Notes under the pieces: generated by a model
Told to the model about the DNA's origin: nothing
The model's database searches: none
Seen by the model: the letters and a program-made list of their open reading frames with translations, nothing else
NCBI RefSeq assembly: GCF_900107235.1
Contig: NZ_FNPF01000001.1
Coordinates: forward strand, 248,001 to 312,000
DNA length: 64,000 nucleotides
DNA from: Citreimonas salinaria
Lineage (GTDB): Bacteria; Pseudomonadota; Alphaproteobacteria; Rhodobacterales; Rhodobacteraceae
Direction of reading: 5' to 3'
Made by a program: the position numbers and the translations under genes
Shown here: one piece after another, positions 1 through 8,707 of the stretch
Layout of the letters: every line of letters begins with the position of its first letter
How positions within the stretch are numbered: position 1 is the stretch's first letter

Positions 1-1195
1 GCTCGAAGGGAAGCGACCGCAGCGTGATCTGGTCGCCGCGCGCCTCGTCGTAACCGACCGCCGATTCGACCAGCGCACGCAACGCCTGCATCTCCGGCTC
101 GGGCAGCGGCTGGAATTGTTGCGCGCCGTCGGCACCGGGCGCATAGGTTCCGTTGACCAGAACCGCGACCGTCAGGCGGCGGATGGCGCCGGGCGCGCGC
201 GTGACTTCACGCGTGGTTTCTGAGACCTCGTAATTGACCCGTTCGCGCGTTTCGCTGGCCTGCGAGGTCGAGCTTCCACCCTCGGCGTTCGCCTCGCCGT
301 CGGGCAGGTTCGACGCGACCGTGACGTCGCCGGCTCCGGCCTCTTGCGACTGGTCGGTGCGTTCTTCGGTGTCGGTCGAGATCGCAACGCGGCCATCCGG
401 GTCGAAACGCCGCTCAAGGATCGATTCCGTCTCAGTCACGGTGTCGACGCTGACCTCGACCACCGCGTTTCCGACGCCGACGCGCGCCTCCATCAGGCGC
501 TGGACGCGGTCGCGCATCGACGAGGCGCGATCATCCGCACTCAGCGTGCCGCCGCCTTCGGCCTCGACCCCGATCAGGCCGCCCTTGCCATCGATCACCG
601 CAACGCTCTCGGCGTCCATTCCCGGCACGGCCGACGCGACGAGGTACCGGATCGCGCGGGCCTGAGGCGGCGAAAGCACAGCGCCGGTGGTGGTGACAGA
701 GATCGACGCCGTCGGCGTCACGTCACGCTGGAAGGGATTCGCGCTGCTGTTGGCGATGTGCACGCGCGCGGTGGCGATCGCCGGGTTGGCGACGATGGTG
801 CGCGCAAGCTCACCCTCTTTCGCGCGCCAATAGGCCGCGTCGAACATCTGCGAGGTCGTGCCGAAGCCAGACAGCCCGTCGAGCAGTTCGTAGCCTTGGT
901 TCCCGTTCGCCGGCAGGCCTTCGCTCGCGAGCGTCAGGCGCAGCGCGTCGCGTTCCGGTTCCGGCACGAAGATCGAGCCGCCGCGAATCTCGTACGCCAT
1001 GCCTCGCGATTCGAGTGCCTGGACGACATCGCCCGCCGCGCTGGTTTCGAGCCCGGCGTAAAGCAACGCCATGTTCGGGGCAGACGCCATTCGCGCCAGC
1101 CCCAGAACGGCAAGCATGACCGCCAGCGACGCCCCTGCGACGATGATGCGCTGACGGATGCCAAGCGAGTTCCAGACAGTCATGAGCTGCTGCAA
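1..1195 (-). CDS. fliF: Flagellar M-ring protein FliF (partial, C-terminus off the window)
   Basis: Forms the MS ring in the inner membrane at the base of the flagellum, on which the C ring and export gate assemble. About 398 N-terminal codons are visible; the family is usually around 550 residues, so the second membrane segment and the FliG-binding tail lie outside. The N-terminus has a hydrophobic segment (IIVAGASLAVMLAVLGLA) followed by YscJ-like ring-building text (ALLYAGLETSAAGDVVQALE). I chose a TTG start at 1195 because GGAGG sits about seven bases upstream of it; the first ATG (1183) would be 18 bases from that site. It is transcribed away from fliL, with a CtrA-like box between them. 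Family call is confident; the start is moderately sure. Confidence 0.9.
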   Translation of the reverse strand, partial: MQQLMTVWNSLGIRQRIIVAGASLAVMLAVLGLARMASAPNMALLYAGLETSAAGDVVQALESRGMAYEIRGGSIFVPEPERDALRLTLASEGLPANGNQGYELLDGLSGFGTTSQMFDAAYWRAKEGELARTIVANPAIATARVHIANSSANPFQRDVTPTASISVTTTGAVLSPPQARAIRYLVASAVPGMDAESVAVIDGKGGLIGVEAEGGGTLSADDRASSMRDRVQRLMEARVGVGNAVVEVSVDTVTETESILERRFDPDGRVAISTDTEERTDQSQEAGAGDVTVASNLPDGEANAEGGSSTSQASETRERVNYEVSETTREVTRAPGAIRRLTVAVLVNGTYAPGADGAQQFQPLPEPEMQALRALVESAVGYDEARGDQITLRSLPFE

Positions 1196-1253
1196 GAGTC
1201 GACCTCCACTCCAAACGTTCTGTTCGGGTTGAGGCCAGATAAGCCCACGCGCC

Positions 1254-1268
1254 TTAACAATCGGTTAG
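1254..1268. promoter_or_regulatory. CtrA-like box in the fliF-fliL divergent spacer
   Basis: TTAA, seven bases, then TTAG: one mismatch from the CtrA consensus TTAA-N7-TTAA. It lies in the 118-base spacer between divergent fliF and fliL, where the flagellar master regulator CtrA would be expected to act in this group. The match is read directly; binding is inferred. Confidence 0.5.
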
Positions 1269-1313
1269 CCCCTTTGCGTCTATCTAACCCTCGAACCACA
1301 GAAGAGGTTGGAC

Positions 1314-1823
1314 ATGGCGGACGCTACGGTCGACGCCCCTGTCGAGGGGAAGAAATCCTCGAAGATGCCGCTGATCATCGGCGCGGTGCTGGCCGTTCTC
1401 GGCGGCGCCGGCGGGTTCTTCGTCGTGCAGATGAACCCGCTTGGCCTGTTCGGCGGCGCCGACAAGGCGCACGCGACGGAGGAGGGCAAGGACAGTGTCT
1501 ATCACGACCCCACGCCGCTGGGCGATGTGGGATTCGTCGAGGTACCGCCGATCGTCATCAGCCTAGGCCCGACCGCGGACGGGCGAACCCTGCGATTCCG
1601 CACCAGCCTGGAGGTTCCGGCACAGCACGCAACCGCCGTCACCGCGATCGTGCCGCGCGTGCAGGACGTGCTCAACAGCTATCTGCGCGCGCTGGAACCC
1701 ACCGATTTCGAGGCGCCGGGCGCCCTCATTCGGCTGAGGTCGCAGCTATTGCGGCGGGTAAAGCTGGTCGCCGGCGACGATCACGTGCGTGACCTGCTGG
1801 TGCTGGAATTCATCGTCAACTGA
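1314..1823 (+). CDS. fliL: Flagellar basal body-associated protein FliL
   Basis: 169-residue inner-membrane protein of the flagellar motor; FliL associates with stator units and affects torque and swimming. It has an N-terminal cytoplasmic stretch, one transmembrane helix (PLIIGAVLAVLGGAGGFFVV), then a periplasmic domain with the family pattern (a PPIVISLGPTADGRTLRF segment and an RLRSQLLRRV stretch near the end). GAGG seven bases upstream supports ATG 1314 over an in-frame TTG six bases earlier. It heads a short plus-strand flagellar operon with the next two genes. Confidence 0.88.
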   Translation: MADATVDAPVEGKKSSKMPLIIGAVLAVLGGAGGFFVVQMNPLGLFGGADKAHATEEGKDSVYHDPTPLGDVGFVEVPPIVISLGPTADGRTLRFRTSLEVPAQHATAVTAIVPRVQDVLNSYLRALEPTDFEAPGALIRLRSQLLRRVKLVAGDDHVRDLLVLEFIVN

Positions 1824-1834
1824 GAGGGGTGGAA

Positions 1835-2194
1835 ATGGACCTGATCGCAGACATCCTGCTTGTCGCCGGCGCCTTGGGCGCGGGTTTCTATTGTTTCGTG
1901 CTGTCGCGTCGCCTGACGCGCTTTACTGACCTAGAAACCGGCGTCGGCGGCGCAGTCGCCGTGCTGTCGGCCCAGATCGACGATCTGTCCCGGACGGTGT
2001 CCAGCGCACGCAAGTCCGCCGGCGATTCCGCCGAGTCGCTGACCGCGCTGACAGAGCGGGCCGAGGGCGCGGCCCGCCGGCTGGAACTTCTGGTCGCGTC
2101 GATGCACGATCTGCCCAAGGACGCAGAGCCCACGCCCGAGGCGGAACCCAAGGATACCGTCTTTCTGAGGCACTCGCGCGCCGGAGGGTTCTAA
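1835..2194 (+). CDS. Small membrane-anchored coiled-coil protein of the flagellar operon
   Basis: 119 residues, no family I can name. One N-terminal transmembrane helix (DILLVAGALGAGFYCFVLSRR) is followed by a heptad-like helical stretch (LSAQIDDLSRTVSSARKSA and on) and a charged, proline-rich tail. GAGAGGGG just upstream of ATG 1835 supports that start over the in-frame GTG at 1829. It lies 11 bases after fliL and its stop overlaps the start of the motE-like gene (TAATG), so the three are probably one transcript. A role in motor assembly is a guess from position only. Confidence 0.7.
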   Translation: MDLIADILLVAGALGAGFYCFVLSRRLTRFTDLETGVGGAVAVLSAQIDDLSRTVSSARKSAGDSAESLTALTERAEGAARRLELLVASMHDLPKDAEPTPEAEPKDTVFLRHSRAGGF

Positions 2195-2847
2195 TGGCGG
2201 CCCGTTCAAAAAGCGCCCCGGCAGCGCAGCGCAGGACGCCCGCACGGCGGCGCACGCGCGGCGCACTGGCAACGATCGGTGGGCTGCTGATCGCCTCCGC
2301 GATTCTGCGCGGGCTGAATGGCGCAGGCGACGCCGTGGCGCTGGAGCTGCCCGGACTGAGAGCACAAGAGGCCGAAACAGACGCCGCCGACGCGGCGAGC
2401 GGATCCGACCCCGCCGTCAGGATCGAGCGGATCGCCGAAGCCGATATCGCCCCGCTGCTCGCCGCGCTCGATGAGCGCGAAGCCCGGCTCAAGACGCGCG
2501 AAACCGCGCTCGACATGCGCATGCAGGCCCTGTCGGTGGCAGAATCCGAGATCGAGGAAAAGCTTGCCGCGCTCGAAGCCGCCGAAGCGCGCCTCAAAGA
2601 GACCATGACCCTCTCCAGCAAGGCGGCCGAGACGGACATCGTGCAGCTGACCGACGTCTATGCCCGCATGAAGCCCAGAGAAGCGGCCGCTCTGTTCACC
2701 GAAATGGACCCGGAATTCGCCGCCGGTTTCCTGGGCCGCATGCGCCCCGAGGCTGCGGCGGCGATTCTTGCCGGGCTTCCCCCGCGCGTGGCCTATACGA
2801 TCAGCGTGATCGTCGCCGGCCGAAATGCCGAAGCCCCGACCCGCTGA
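2194..2847 (+). CDS. MotE-like flagellar motility protein with MgtE N-terminal-type domain
   Basis: 217 residues: a basic N-terminus, a likely signal-anchor helix (ALATIGGLLIASAILRG), an alanine/glutamate-rich coiled coil (about residues 85-150), then a C-terminal MgtE-N-like helical repeat (VYARMKPREAAALFTEMD, FLGRMRPEAAAAILAGLP). This matches MotE, the periplasmic chaperone of the stator-associated protein MotC described in Sinorhizobium. The start overlaps the stop of the preceding gene. Its place after fliL supports a stator or motor role; whether a MotC partner exists cannot be seen here. Confidence 0.7.
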   Translation: MAARSKSAPAAQRRTPARRRTRGALATIGGLLIASAILRGLNGAGDAVALELPGLRAQEAETDAADAASGSDPAVRIERIAEADIAPLLAALDEREARLKTRETALDMRMQALSVAESEIEEKLAALEAAEARLKETMTLSSKAAETDIVQLTDVYARMKPREAAALFTEMDPEFAAGFLGRMRPEAAAAILAGLPPRVAYTISVIVAGRNAEAPTR

Positions 2848-2957
2848 TGGTTGCGCAGCGCGCCCCGGGGCTTAAATTGAAAACCGTACACGCAGGCCAG
2901 CATCATGCGGTTTGGACATCAACGCTGCCTACCACTCAATTGACGGAGGAACGGCCC

Positions 2958-3506
2958 ATGCACACGCGCCGCCTTTTCCTGGCATCCGCCGCTGCCTTGG
3001 CCGCCGCCCCGGCCGCCGCTTTCGAACTCGAGCCGCCGCTTCGGCCGCAATCGGTGTCGATCCGTCAGGATCTTGAAGCGGGACAGATCATCATACTGCC
3101 CCGCGCGCACTTTCTTTACTTCATCGAAACCCCGGGCCAGGCAATTCGATATGGAGTAGGCGTCGGCAAGGCGGGCCTTGCATTCACCGGCACCGCCCGC
3201 ATCGGCGCCAAGAAGGAGTGGCCGACCTGGCGGCCGACGAACGAGATGATCGATCGCGATCCGCACCTCTATCAGGAATTCATCGACAACGATTACGTTC
3301 AGCCCGGCGGGCCGACCAATCCGCTTGGGGCCCGCGCCTTGTACCTGTTCCAGAACGGACGCGACACGTTCTATCGCATCCACGGCACCACCGCGCCCCA
3401 GACCATCGGCCAATCCGTTTCGAACGGCTGCATCCGCATGCTGAACGAGCACGTGAAGGACCTGTACGCGCGGGTGCCGATCGGAGCCACCGTCACGGTG
3501 CTGTGA
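2958..3506 (+). CDS. L,D-transpeptidase (YkuD domain), exported
   Basis: 182-residue periplasmic enzyme of the YkuD family, which makes 3-3 peptidoglycan cross-links or attaches proteins to peptidoglycan. The N-terminus carries an arginine-pair signal sequence (RRLFLASAAALAAAPAAA) that could be Tat- or Sec-dependent. The catalytic block is clear: a histidine (YRIHGTTAPQTIG) followed by SNGCIRM with the nucleophilic cysteine. GGAGG eight bases upstream fixes ATG 2958; a longer in-frame reading from 2847 lacks a ribosome site. The last codon overlaps the start of the next gene (GTGA). Confidence 0.88.
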   Translation: MHTRRLFLASAAALAAAPAAAFELEPPLRPQSVSIRQDLEAGQIIILPRAHFLYFIETPGQAIRYGVGVGKAGLAFTGTARIGAKKEWPTWRPTNEMIDRDPHLYQEFIDNDYVQPGGPTNPLGARALYLFQNGRDTFYRIHGTTAPQTIGQSVSNGCIRMLNEHVKDLYARVPIGATVTVL

Positions 3507-4663
3507 GCCACCGTCCGCGCCACCGCAACTTCGACCTGATCGTGCTCGGCGCGGGCCCGGCCGGTGCCGCCGCCGCTGTGACATCCGCAGGCGCAGGCCT
3601 TTCGGTCGCTCTGGTCGACCCGCGGCACTTTCCGCGGGACAAGCTGTGCGGCGGCGGACTGACGGGTCGCAGCATGCGACTTTACCGCGAAATCTTCGGT
3701 CAGGCCGTGCCACCCGTTCCGCTGGAGCGGCGCGACGCAATCGCCTTCCATGCCTTCGGCGAGGATCTGGGAACAGACCGGGACGCACCGCCGGTCCATC
3801 TCGGTATGCGATGCAGCTTCGATCACGCGCTGGTCGAGCATGCGCTGTGCGCCGGAGCGGTGGATTTCACCGGACGGACATGCACGCTAGACGTCGATAC
3901 CGGCACCGTCACGATTGAGGCAGGCCAGTTGCGGGCGCCGCTGATCATCGCGGCCGACGGCGTCAACAGCCCGACCGCCCGGCACCTCTTCGGCACCCCC
4001 TTCGACCGCCGGACCATCGGCTTCGCCCTTGAGGTCGAGCTTCCGGATCGCGCTCCCGAGCGCGCGCTCCGCATCGATTTCGGCGCCGCGGAGTGGGGCT
4101 ACGGCTGGCAGTTCCCCAAGCCCGCCGGCCTCACGATCGGAGTCGGTGGCGTGCTCAGCCGCAATGCCGACATGAAAGGTGCATTGCGCCGCTACCTCGA
4201 CACGCTCGGCATTCACGAGTCCCTACCCGTGAAAGGCCAGTTCCTGCCGTTCGGCGCCTTCCGCGCGGTGCCGGGCCGGGGGCGGGTGCTGCTGGCCGGC
4301 GACGCCGCAGGGCTGGTCGACCCCCTCACCGGCGAAGGCATCGCGCATGCCATGCTCAGCGGCGCTGAGGCCGCGCGTGCCTGCACTGACGCGCTGGCCG
4401 CCAACGACCCCGACAGCGCCTTGCCGCTATACCGCAAGCGCATCGCGCCAATTCACACGGCGTTGCGCCACGCGGCCCGCCTGCGCCCGATCCTCTTTAG
4501 CGAAAGCCTGCGCCCCGCCTTCATCCGAAGTTTCCGGGACTCGCGCAGCTTGCGCCGCGAGTACCTGGCGATGCTGGACGGGCAGACGGATTACGGGCCG
4601 ATCATGCGGCGCATGGCGCTGCGCCTACCCGGCTTCGTGATGCGGGCGATTCGCGGCGTTTGA
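3503..4663 (+). CDS. Geranylgeranyl reductase family FAD-dependent oxidoreductase
   Basis: 386 residues. The N-terminus has the FAD dinucleotide-binding loop GAGPAG and later the second FAD motif (GDAAGLVDPLTGEGIAHAM), typical of the geranylgeranyl reductase / halogenase-like flavoprotein family. It has a CGGGLTGRS segment near residue 40, as in GGR-type enzymes. It could reduce isoprenoid chains or hydroxylate a small molecule; the substrate cannot be read from sequence, and no bacteriochlorophyll genes are nearby. GTG 3503 overlaps the stop of the L,D-transpeptidase by four bases, so the two are probably co-translated. Confidence 0.8.
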   Translation: MSHRPRHRNFDLIVLGAGPAGAAAAVTSAGAGLSVALVDPRHFPRDKLCGGGLTGRSMRLYREIFGQAVPPVPLERRDAIAFHAFGEDLGTDRDAPPVHLGMRCSFDHALVEHALCAGAVDFTGRTCTLDVDTGTVTIEAGQLRAPLIIAADGVNSPTARHLFGTPFDRRTIGFALEVELPDRAPERALRIDFGAAEWGYGWQFPKPAGLTIGVGGVLSRNADMKGALRRYLDTLGIHESLPVKGQFLPFGAFRAVPGRGRVLLAGDAAGLVDPLTGEGIAHAMLSGAEAARACTDALAANDPDSALPLYRKRIAPIHTALRHAARLRPILFSESLRPAFIRSFRDSRSLRREYLAMLDGQTDYGPIMRRMALRLPGFVMRAIRGV

Positions 4664-4687
4664 CCCGGTCGATCGGGCAAAGGCCGC

Positions 4688-5380
4688 CTAGCCGCCGTCC
4701 GACCCTGCCTGCGTGTCCGCGCGTTCGATCAGCTCTTCGACCTTTGGGCCCACCGTCTCGACGATCCGCGCGACCCCGGTCGCGTCCGGGTGTATGCCGT
4801 CGGGCTGCATGAACCGCGCGGCGTCGGGCATCCCTCCGTCGGGCCCACGCAGGCCCGCGAAGAAGTCGTCGAGATAGACCGCGTCGTATTCCTCGGCCAA
4901 TTCGGGATACATCGCGTCGAAGTCGCGCTTGTACGCGGCACCGTAGTTCCCCGGCGCCGTCAGGCCGATCAGCAGCACCGCGAGGTCTCGCTCGGCCGCG
5001 ACCTGGAGGATCCCGTCGAGATTCGCGCGCGCAACCTCGGGCGCGATGCCGCGCAGCAGGTCGTTGCCGCCCAGCGCGACGATCATCGCGTCGATCTCGG
5101 GGGTCAGAGACCACTCGACCCGGCTGAGCCCGCCGGCCGTGGTATCGCCCGACACGCCTGCGTTGACGACCCGCACGTCATGGCCGCGCTCGGCCAGCCA
5201 TTCCCGCAGTTGCGGCACGAAACCCTCCTGCTCGATCAGCCCGTATCCCTGCGTCAGGCTGTCGCCCAGCGCCAGGATGTCGGTCTGCTGCGCCTGCGCC
5301 GGGGCGGACGCCAAGCCCGCCAGCACAAGCGCGGCCTTGAGGCCGAAGGCGCGCAGCCCATATGTCACCAGACCCGTCAT
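4688..5380 (-). CDS. Arylesterase / lysophospholipase-like SGNH hydrolase, exported (TesA-like)
   Basis: 230 residues with a signal peptide (AALVLAGLASAPAQAQ). SGNH blocks are present in order: GDSLTQGYG (nucleophilic serine), a glycine block around NAGVSGDT, GGND, and DGIHPDATG (aspartate and histidine). It resembles TesA/arylesterases, which cleave acyl esters and thioesters in the periplasm. It is divergent from an ABC transporter gene pair with only 18 bases between start codons, the same association seen for tesA-ybbA-ybbP in enterobacteria. It converges with the flavoprotein gene, leaving 24 bases. Confidence 0.85.
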   Translation of the reverse strand: MTGLVTYGLRAFGLKAALVLAGLASAPAQAQQTDILALGDSLTQGYGLIEQEGFVPQLREWLAERGHDVRVVNAGVSGDTTAGGLSRVEWSLTPEIDAMIVALGGNDLLRGIAPEVARANLDGILQVAAERDLAVLLIGLTAPGNYGAAYKRDFDAMYPELAEEYDAVYLDDFFAGLRGPDGGMPDAARFMQPDGIHPDATGVARIVETVGPKVEELIERADTQAGSDGG

Positions 5381-5398
5381 GGCAGGACCCCTTCCAAT

Positions 5399-6094
5399 AT
5401 GTCCGATTCCGTTCTTACCCTCGAAGATGTGACCTTGCGGCTGGACGGCAATGCCGGCCCGGTGGAAATCCTGCACGGCATCGACCTGACCGTGCGGCAG
5501 GGCGAGGCGGTGGGCCTGGTCGGGCCGTCGGGTTCTGGCAAGTCGTCGCTGCTGATGATCATGGGCGGGCTGGAGCGCGCCACGTCGGGGAAGGTCATCG
5601 CGCTGGGCCGCGACCTGACGGCGCTGGACGAGGACGCGCTTGCGCTGTTCCGGCGCGACAACATGGGCGTGGTGTTCCAGTCCTTTCACCTGATTCCCAC
5701 GATGACGGCGCTGGAAAACGTCGCCACCCCGCTGGAACTGGCCGGGCACCGCGACGCCTTCGACCGCGCCGCGGTCGAGCTTGACGCCGTCGGGCTGAAG
5801 CACCGGGCCGAGCACTACCCCAGCCAGTTGTCGGGCGGCGAGCAGCAGCGCGTGGCGCTGGCCCGCGCACTGGCGCCGCGCCCGGCCATTCTGCTGGCGG
5901 ACGAGCCCACCGGCAACCTGGACGCGGCGACCGGCGCTTCGATCGTCGAGCTTCTGTTCGGCATGGCGCGCGACCGGGGCTCGACCCTGGTGATGGTGAC
6001 GCATGCGCCCGAACTGGCCGACCGCTGCGACCGCGTCGTGCCGCTGGCCGACGGGCGGATCGCCGAAGCCGACGCGCGGCGCGCCGCGGAATGA
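5399..6094 (+). CDS. ABC transporter ATP-binding protein (YbbA/LolD type)
   Basis: 231-residue ATPase with Walker A GPSGSGKSS, Q-loop region VVFQSFHLIP, signature LSGGEQQ, Walker B ILLADEPTGNLD and the switch histidine in VTHAPE. The pattern is that of MacB/LolD/FtsE-type ATPases that pair with FtsX-like permeases. Start ATG 5399 is 18 bases from the divergent esterase start. It overlaps the permease gene by four bases (ATGA), so the two form one transporter. The cargo is unknown; related YbbAP-TesA complexes are linked to extraction or hydrolysis of hydrophobic acyl molecules at the inner membrane. Confidence 0.9.
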   Translation: MSDSVLTLEDVTLRLDGNAGPVEILHGIDLTVRQGEAVGLVGPSGSGKSSLLMIMGGLERATSGKVIALGRDLTALDEDALALFRRDNMGVVFQSFHLIPTMTALENVATPLELAGHRDAFDRAAVELDAVGLKHRAEHYPSQLSGGEQQRVALARALAPRPAILLADEPTGNLDAATGASIVELLFGMARDRGSTLVMVTHAPELADRCDRVVPLADGRIAEADARRAAE

Positions 6095-8607
6095 GCTTGG
6101 GCGTCGCAGCCCGCATCGCCCGCCGGGAACTGCGCGGCGGTCTTAAGGGGTTCCGGATCTTCCTGGCCTGTCTCGCGCTGGGCGTGGCGGCGATCGCCGG
6201 GGTGGGATCGGTCCGCTCGGCGATCCAGGCCGGGCTGGCGGATCAGGGCGCGGTGCTGCTGGGCGGGGATGCGCAAGTCGAATTCACCTACCGCTTCGCC
6301 AGCGAGGCCGAGCGCGCGTGGATGGAAACGGTGGCCGCCGAGGTGTCCGAGATCACTGACTTCCGATCGATGGCAACCGTCGACCGCGAGGATGGGACCG
6401 AGCGTGCATTGACGCAGGTGAAGTCGGTGGACGACGCCTACCCACTGCTGGGCGAGGTGGTGCTGGACCCCGCAATGCCGCTGGACGACGCGCTGGCGGA
6501 TCGTGGAGCCGTCATGGCCCCGGTGCTTGCCGACAGGCTGGGCCTGTCGCCCGGCGAAACGTTCCGGCTGGGCGAACAGGAGTTCACGCTGCGCGCCCGG
6601 CTGGCACGCGAACCGGATGATGTCGGCCAGGGCTTCAGCCTTGGTCCACGGACCATCGTGCGGACCGACGCGCTCGAGGGCTCGGGCCTGCTGGCCGAGG
6701 GGTCGCTCTTTGACACGGAATACCGCCTGCTTCTGCCGCCCGGCGCCGATCTGGACGCGGTGCGCGAAGACGCCCTGGCCCGGTTCGAGGCGACCGGGCT
6801 GAGCTGGCGTGACGCACGCAACGGTGCGCCGGGCGTGGCGCGTTTCGTCGACCGGCTGGGCGCGTTCCTTGTTCTCGTCGGCCTGTCCGGGCTGGCGGTC
6901 GGCGGCATCGGCGTGTCCTCGGCCGTTCGGGCCTACCTTGTTCGCAAGAATCCGGTGATCGCCACCTTGCGCACGCTCGGTGCCACGCGGCGGGTGATTT
7001 TCGCCAGCTACTTCATGCAGATCGGCGCACTGGCGGTGCTGGGCATCGGCATCGGTCTGGTTCTGGGCGCGCTGGTGCCGCTCGCGCTGGGCCCGGTCAT
7101 CGCGCAGGCGCTGCCGGTGCCGGCGCTGTTCACGCTGCACCCCACGCCGCTTCTTGAGGCCGCGCTTTACGGCATCCTGACAGCCTTGATCTTCACGCTG
7201 TGGCCGCTGGCACGGGCCGAGCAGGTGCGTGCGGCGACCCTGTTCCGCGACGCGCTGGCGGGCGCGGCCGCGTGGCCCGCACGGCGCTACGTGGTGGCGA
7301 CGGCGCTGCTGCTGGCCCTGCTTGTGGGGCTTGCCGGCCTGTTCTCGGGCAGCCCTCTCCTCACGCTTTGGACCGCCGGTGGCATCCTTGGTGCGCTGGT
7401 GCTTCTGGCGCTGGCGGCGGGCGGCATCCGCTGGCTGGCGCGCTGGGCGGCACCCGCTGCGCGCGGCCGTCCCGCGCTGCGTTGGGCGCTGGGCGCCATT
7501 GGCGGACCCGGCGAAGGCGCCGGCGCCGTGGTCCTTTCGCTGGGGCTTGGTCTTTCGGTGCTGGCCGCCATCGGCCAGATCGACGGCAACCTGCGCAACG
7601 CGATCCAGCGCGACCTGCCCGAGATTGCGCCCAGCTACTTCTTCGTCGACATCCAGCCCGACCAGATCGACGGCTTCCGCGCGCGGCTGAACGACGACCC
7701 GGCGGTCAGCCGCGTCGACACCGCGCCGATGCTGCGCGGCATCATAACCCGCATCAACGACCGCCCCGCGCGCGACGTGGCCCCGGGCCACTGGGTGATC
7801 GAGGGTGATCGCGGCGTGACCTACTCGGCCCGCCCCGACGATCGCACCACCGTCACCGCGGGCGAATGGTGGCCCGAGGATTACGACGGGCCGCCGCAGA
7901 TCAGCTTCGCCGCGGAAGAGGCCGAGGAGATCGGCCTGCAACTGGGCGACACGCTGACGGTGAATATCCTGGGGCGCGACATCACGGCCGAGATCACGTC
8001 GTTCCGCGCGGTCGATTTCTCGAACGCGGGGATCGGCTTCGTCATGACGATGTCGCCGTCCGCGCTGGAAGGCGCGCCGCACACCTTCATCGCCACGGTC
8101 TATGCCGAGCAGCAGGCCGAGGCGCAGATCCTGCGCGACCTCGCCGACGCCTATCCCAACATCACCGCGATCAACGTCCGAGACGCCATCGACCGGGTCA
8201 GCGACTTGCTGGCCGGGATCGGCGAGGCGGTGCGTTGGGGGGCGGCCGCCACGCTGCTGACCGGCTTTCTGGTGATCATCGGCGCCTCGGCGGCCGGCGA
8301 GGGCGCGCGCACCTACGAGGCGGCGGTCCTGAAGACGCTGGGTGCCTCGCGCGGGCGGATCCTGGTCAGCTTCGCGCTGCGGGCGGCGCTGCTGGGCGGC
8401 GCGGCGGCGATCGTGGCGCTGGCGGCGGGGATCGCCGGCGGCTGGGCGGTGTCCACCTTCGTGATGGAGACGTCCTACACCGTGATGTGGCTGCCCGCGC
8501 TGGGAATCATCGCGGGGGGTGTGGCGGCGACCCTGCTGTCGGGGCTGGCCTTCGCCTGGCGGCCGCTGGCGGCGCGGCCGGCGCGGGTCCTGAGGGCGCG
8601 CGAATGA
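6091..8607 (+). CDS. ABC transporter permease, FtsX-like (YbbP family)
   Basis: 838 residues. It has one N-terminal helix (RIFLACLALGVAAIAGVG), a large periplasmic domain, then FtsX-type helix clusters near residues 260-370 and again at the C-terminus (after about residue 710), with a pair of further helices in the middle. This doubled layout is that of YbbP/LolCDE-like large permeases. Conserved cytoplasmic coupling text (VIATLRTLGATRRVIFAS and LKTLGASRGRILVS) appears before each helix bundle. Translationally coupled to the ATPase. Its end is close to the gcvP terminator on the other strand. Confidence 0.88.
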   Translation: MSLGVAARIARRELRGGLKGFRIFLACLALGVAAIAGVGSVRSAIQAGLADQGAVLLGGDAQVEFTYRFASEAERAWMETVAAEVSEITDFRSMATVDREDGTERALTQVKSVDDAYPLLGEVVLDPAMPLDDALADRGAVMAPVLADRLGLSPGETFRLGEQEFTLRARLAREPDDVGQGFSLGPRTIVRTDALEGSGLLAEGSLFDTEYRLLLPPGADLDAVREDALARFEATGLSWRDARNGAPGVARFVDRLGAFLVLVGLSGLAVGGIGVSSAVRAYLVRKNPVIATLRTLGATRRVIFASYFMQIGALAVLGIGIGLVLGALVPLALGPVIAQALPVPALFTLHPTPLLEAALYGILTALIFTLWPLARAEQVRAATLFRDALAGAAAWPARRYVVATALLLALLVGLAGLFSGSPLLTLWTAGGILGALVLLALAAGGIRWLARWAAPAARGRPALRWALGAIGGPGEGAGAVVLSLGLGLSVLAAIGQIDGNLRNAIQRDLPEIAPSYFFVDIQPDQIDGFRARLNDDPAVSRVDTAPMLRGIITRINDRPARDVAPGHWVIEGDRGVTYSARPDDRTTVTAGEWWPEDYDGPPQISFAAEEAEEIGLQLGDTLTVNILGRDITAEITSFRAVDFSNAGIGFVMTMSPSALEGAPHTFIATVYAEQQAEAQILRDLADAYPNITAINVRDAIDRVSDLLAGIGEAVRWGAAATLLTGFLVIIGASAAGEGARTYEAAVLKTLGASRGRILVSFALRAALLGGAAAIVALAAGIAGGWAVSTFVMETSYTVMWLPALGIIAGGVAATLLSGLAFAWRPLAARPARVLRARE

Positions 8608-8622
8608 TCGCCCGCACGTGCC

Positions 8623-8652
8623 AAAAAGGGGTGTCCCACGATGGGACACCCC
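8623..8652 (-). terminator. Rho-independent terminator of gcvP
   Basis: A perfect 11-base-pair stem (GGGGTGTCCCA against TGGGACACCCC) with a three-base loop at 8628-8652, followed in the minus direction by five T. It lies 55 bases beyond the gcvP stop and 15 bases after the convergent permease stop. Confidence 0.85.
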
Positions 8653-8707
8653 TGCGCCATAGCGAAATCAATGCGTTACAGAGACGGATTCACGAACCGT
8701 TAGGGAT

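Noticed and set aside
5815-8649. 944-codon open frame on the minus strand opposite the permease gene
   Set aside because: The translation is arginine/glutamine/histidine-rich with no domain pattern, as expected opposite a GC-rich gene; the plus-strand ABC permease explains the region.
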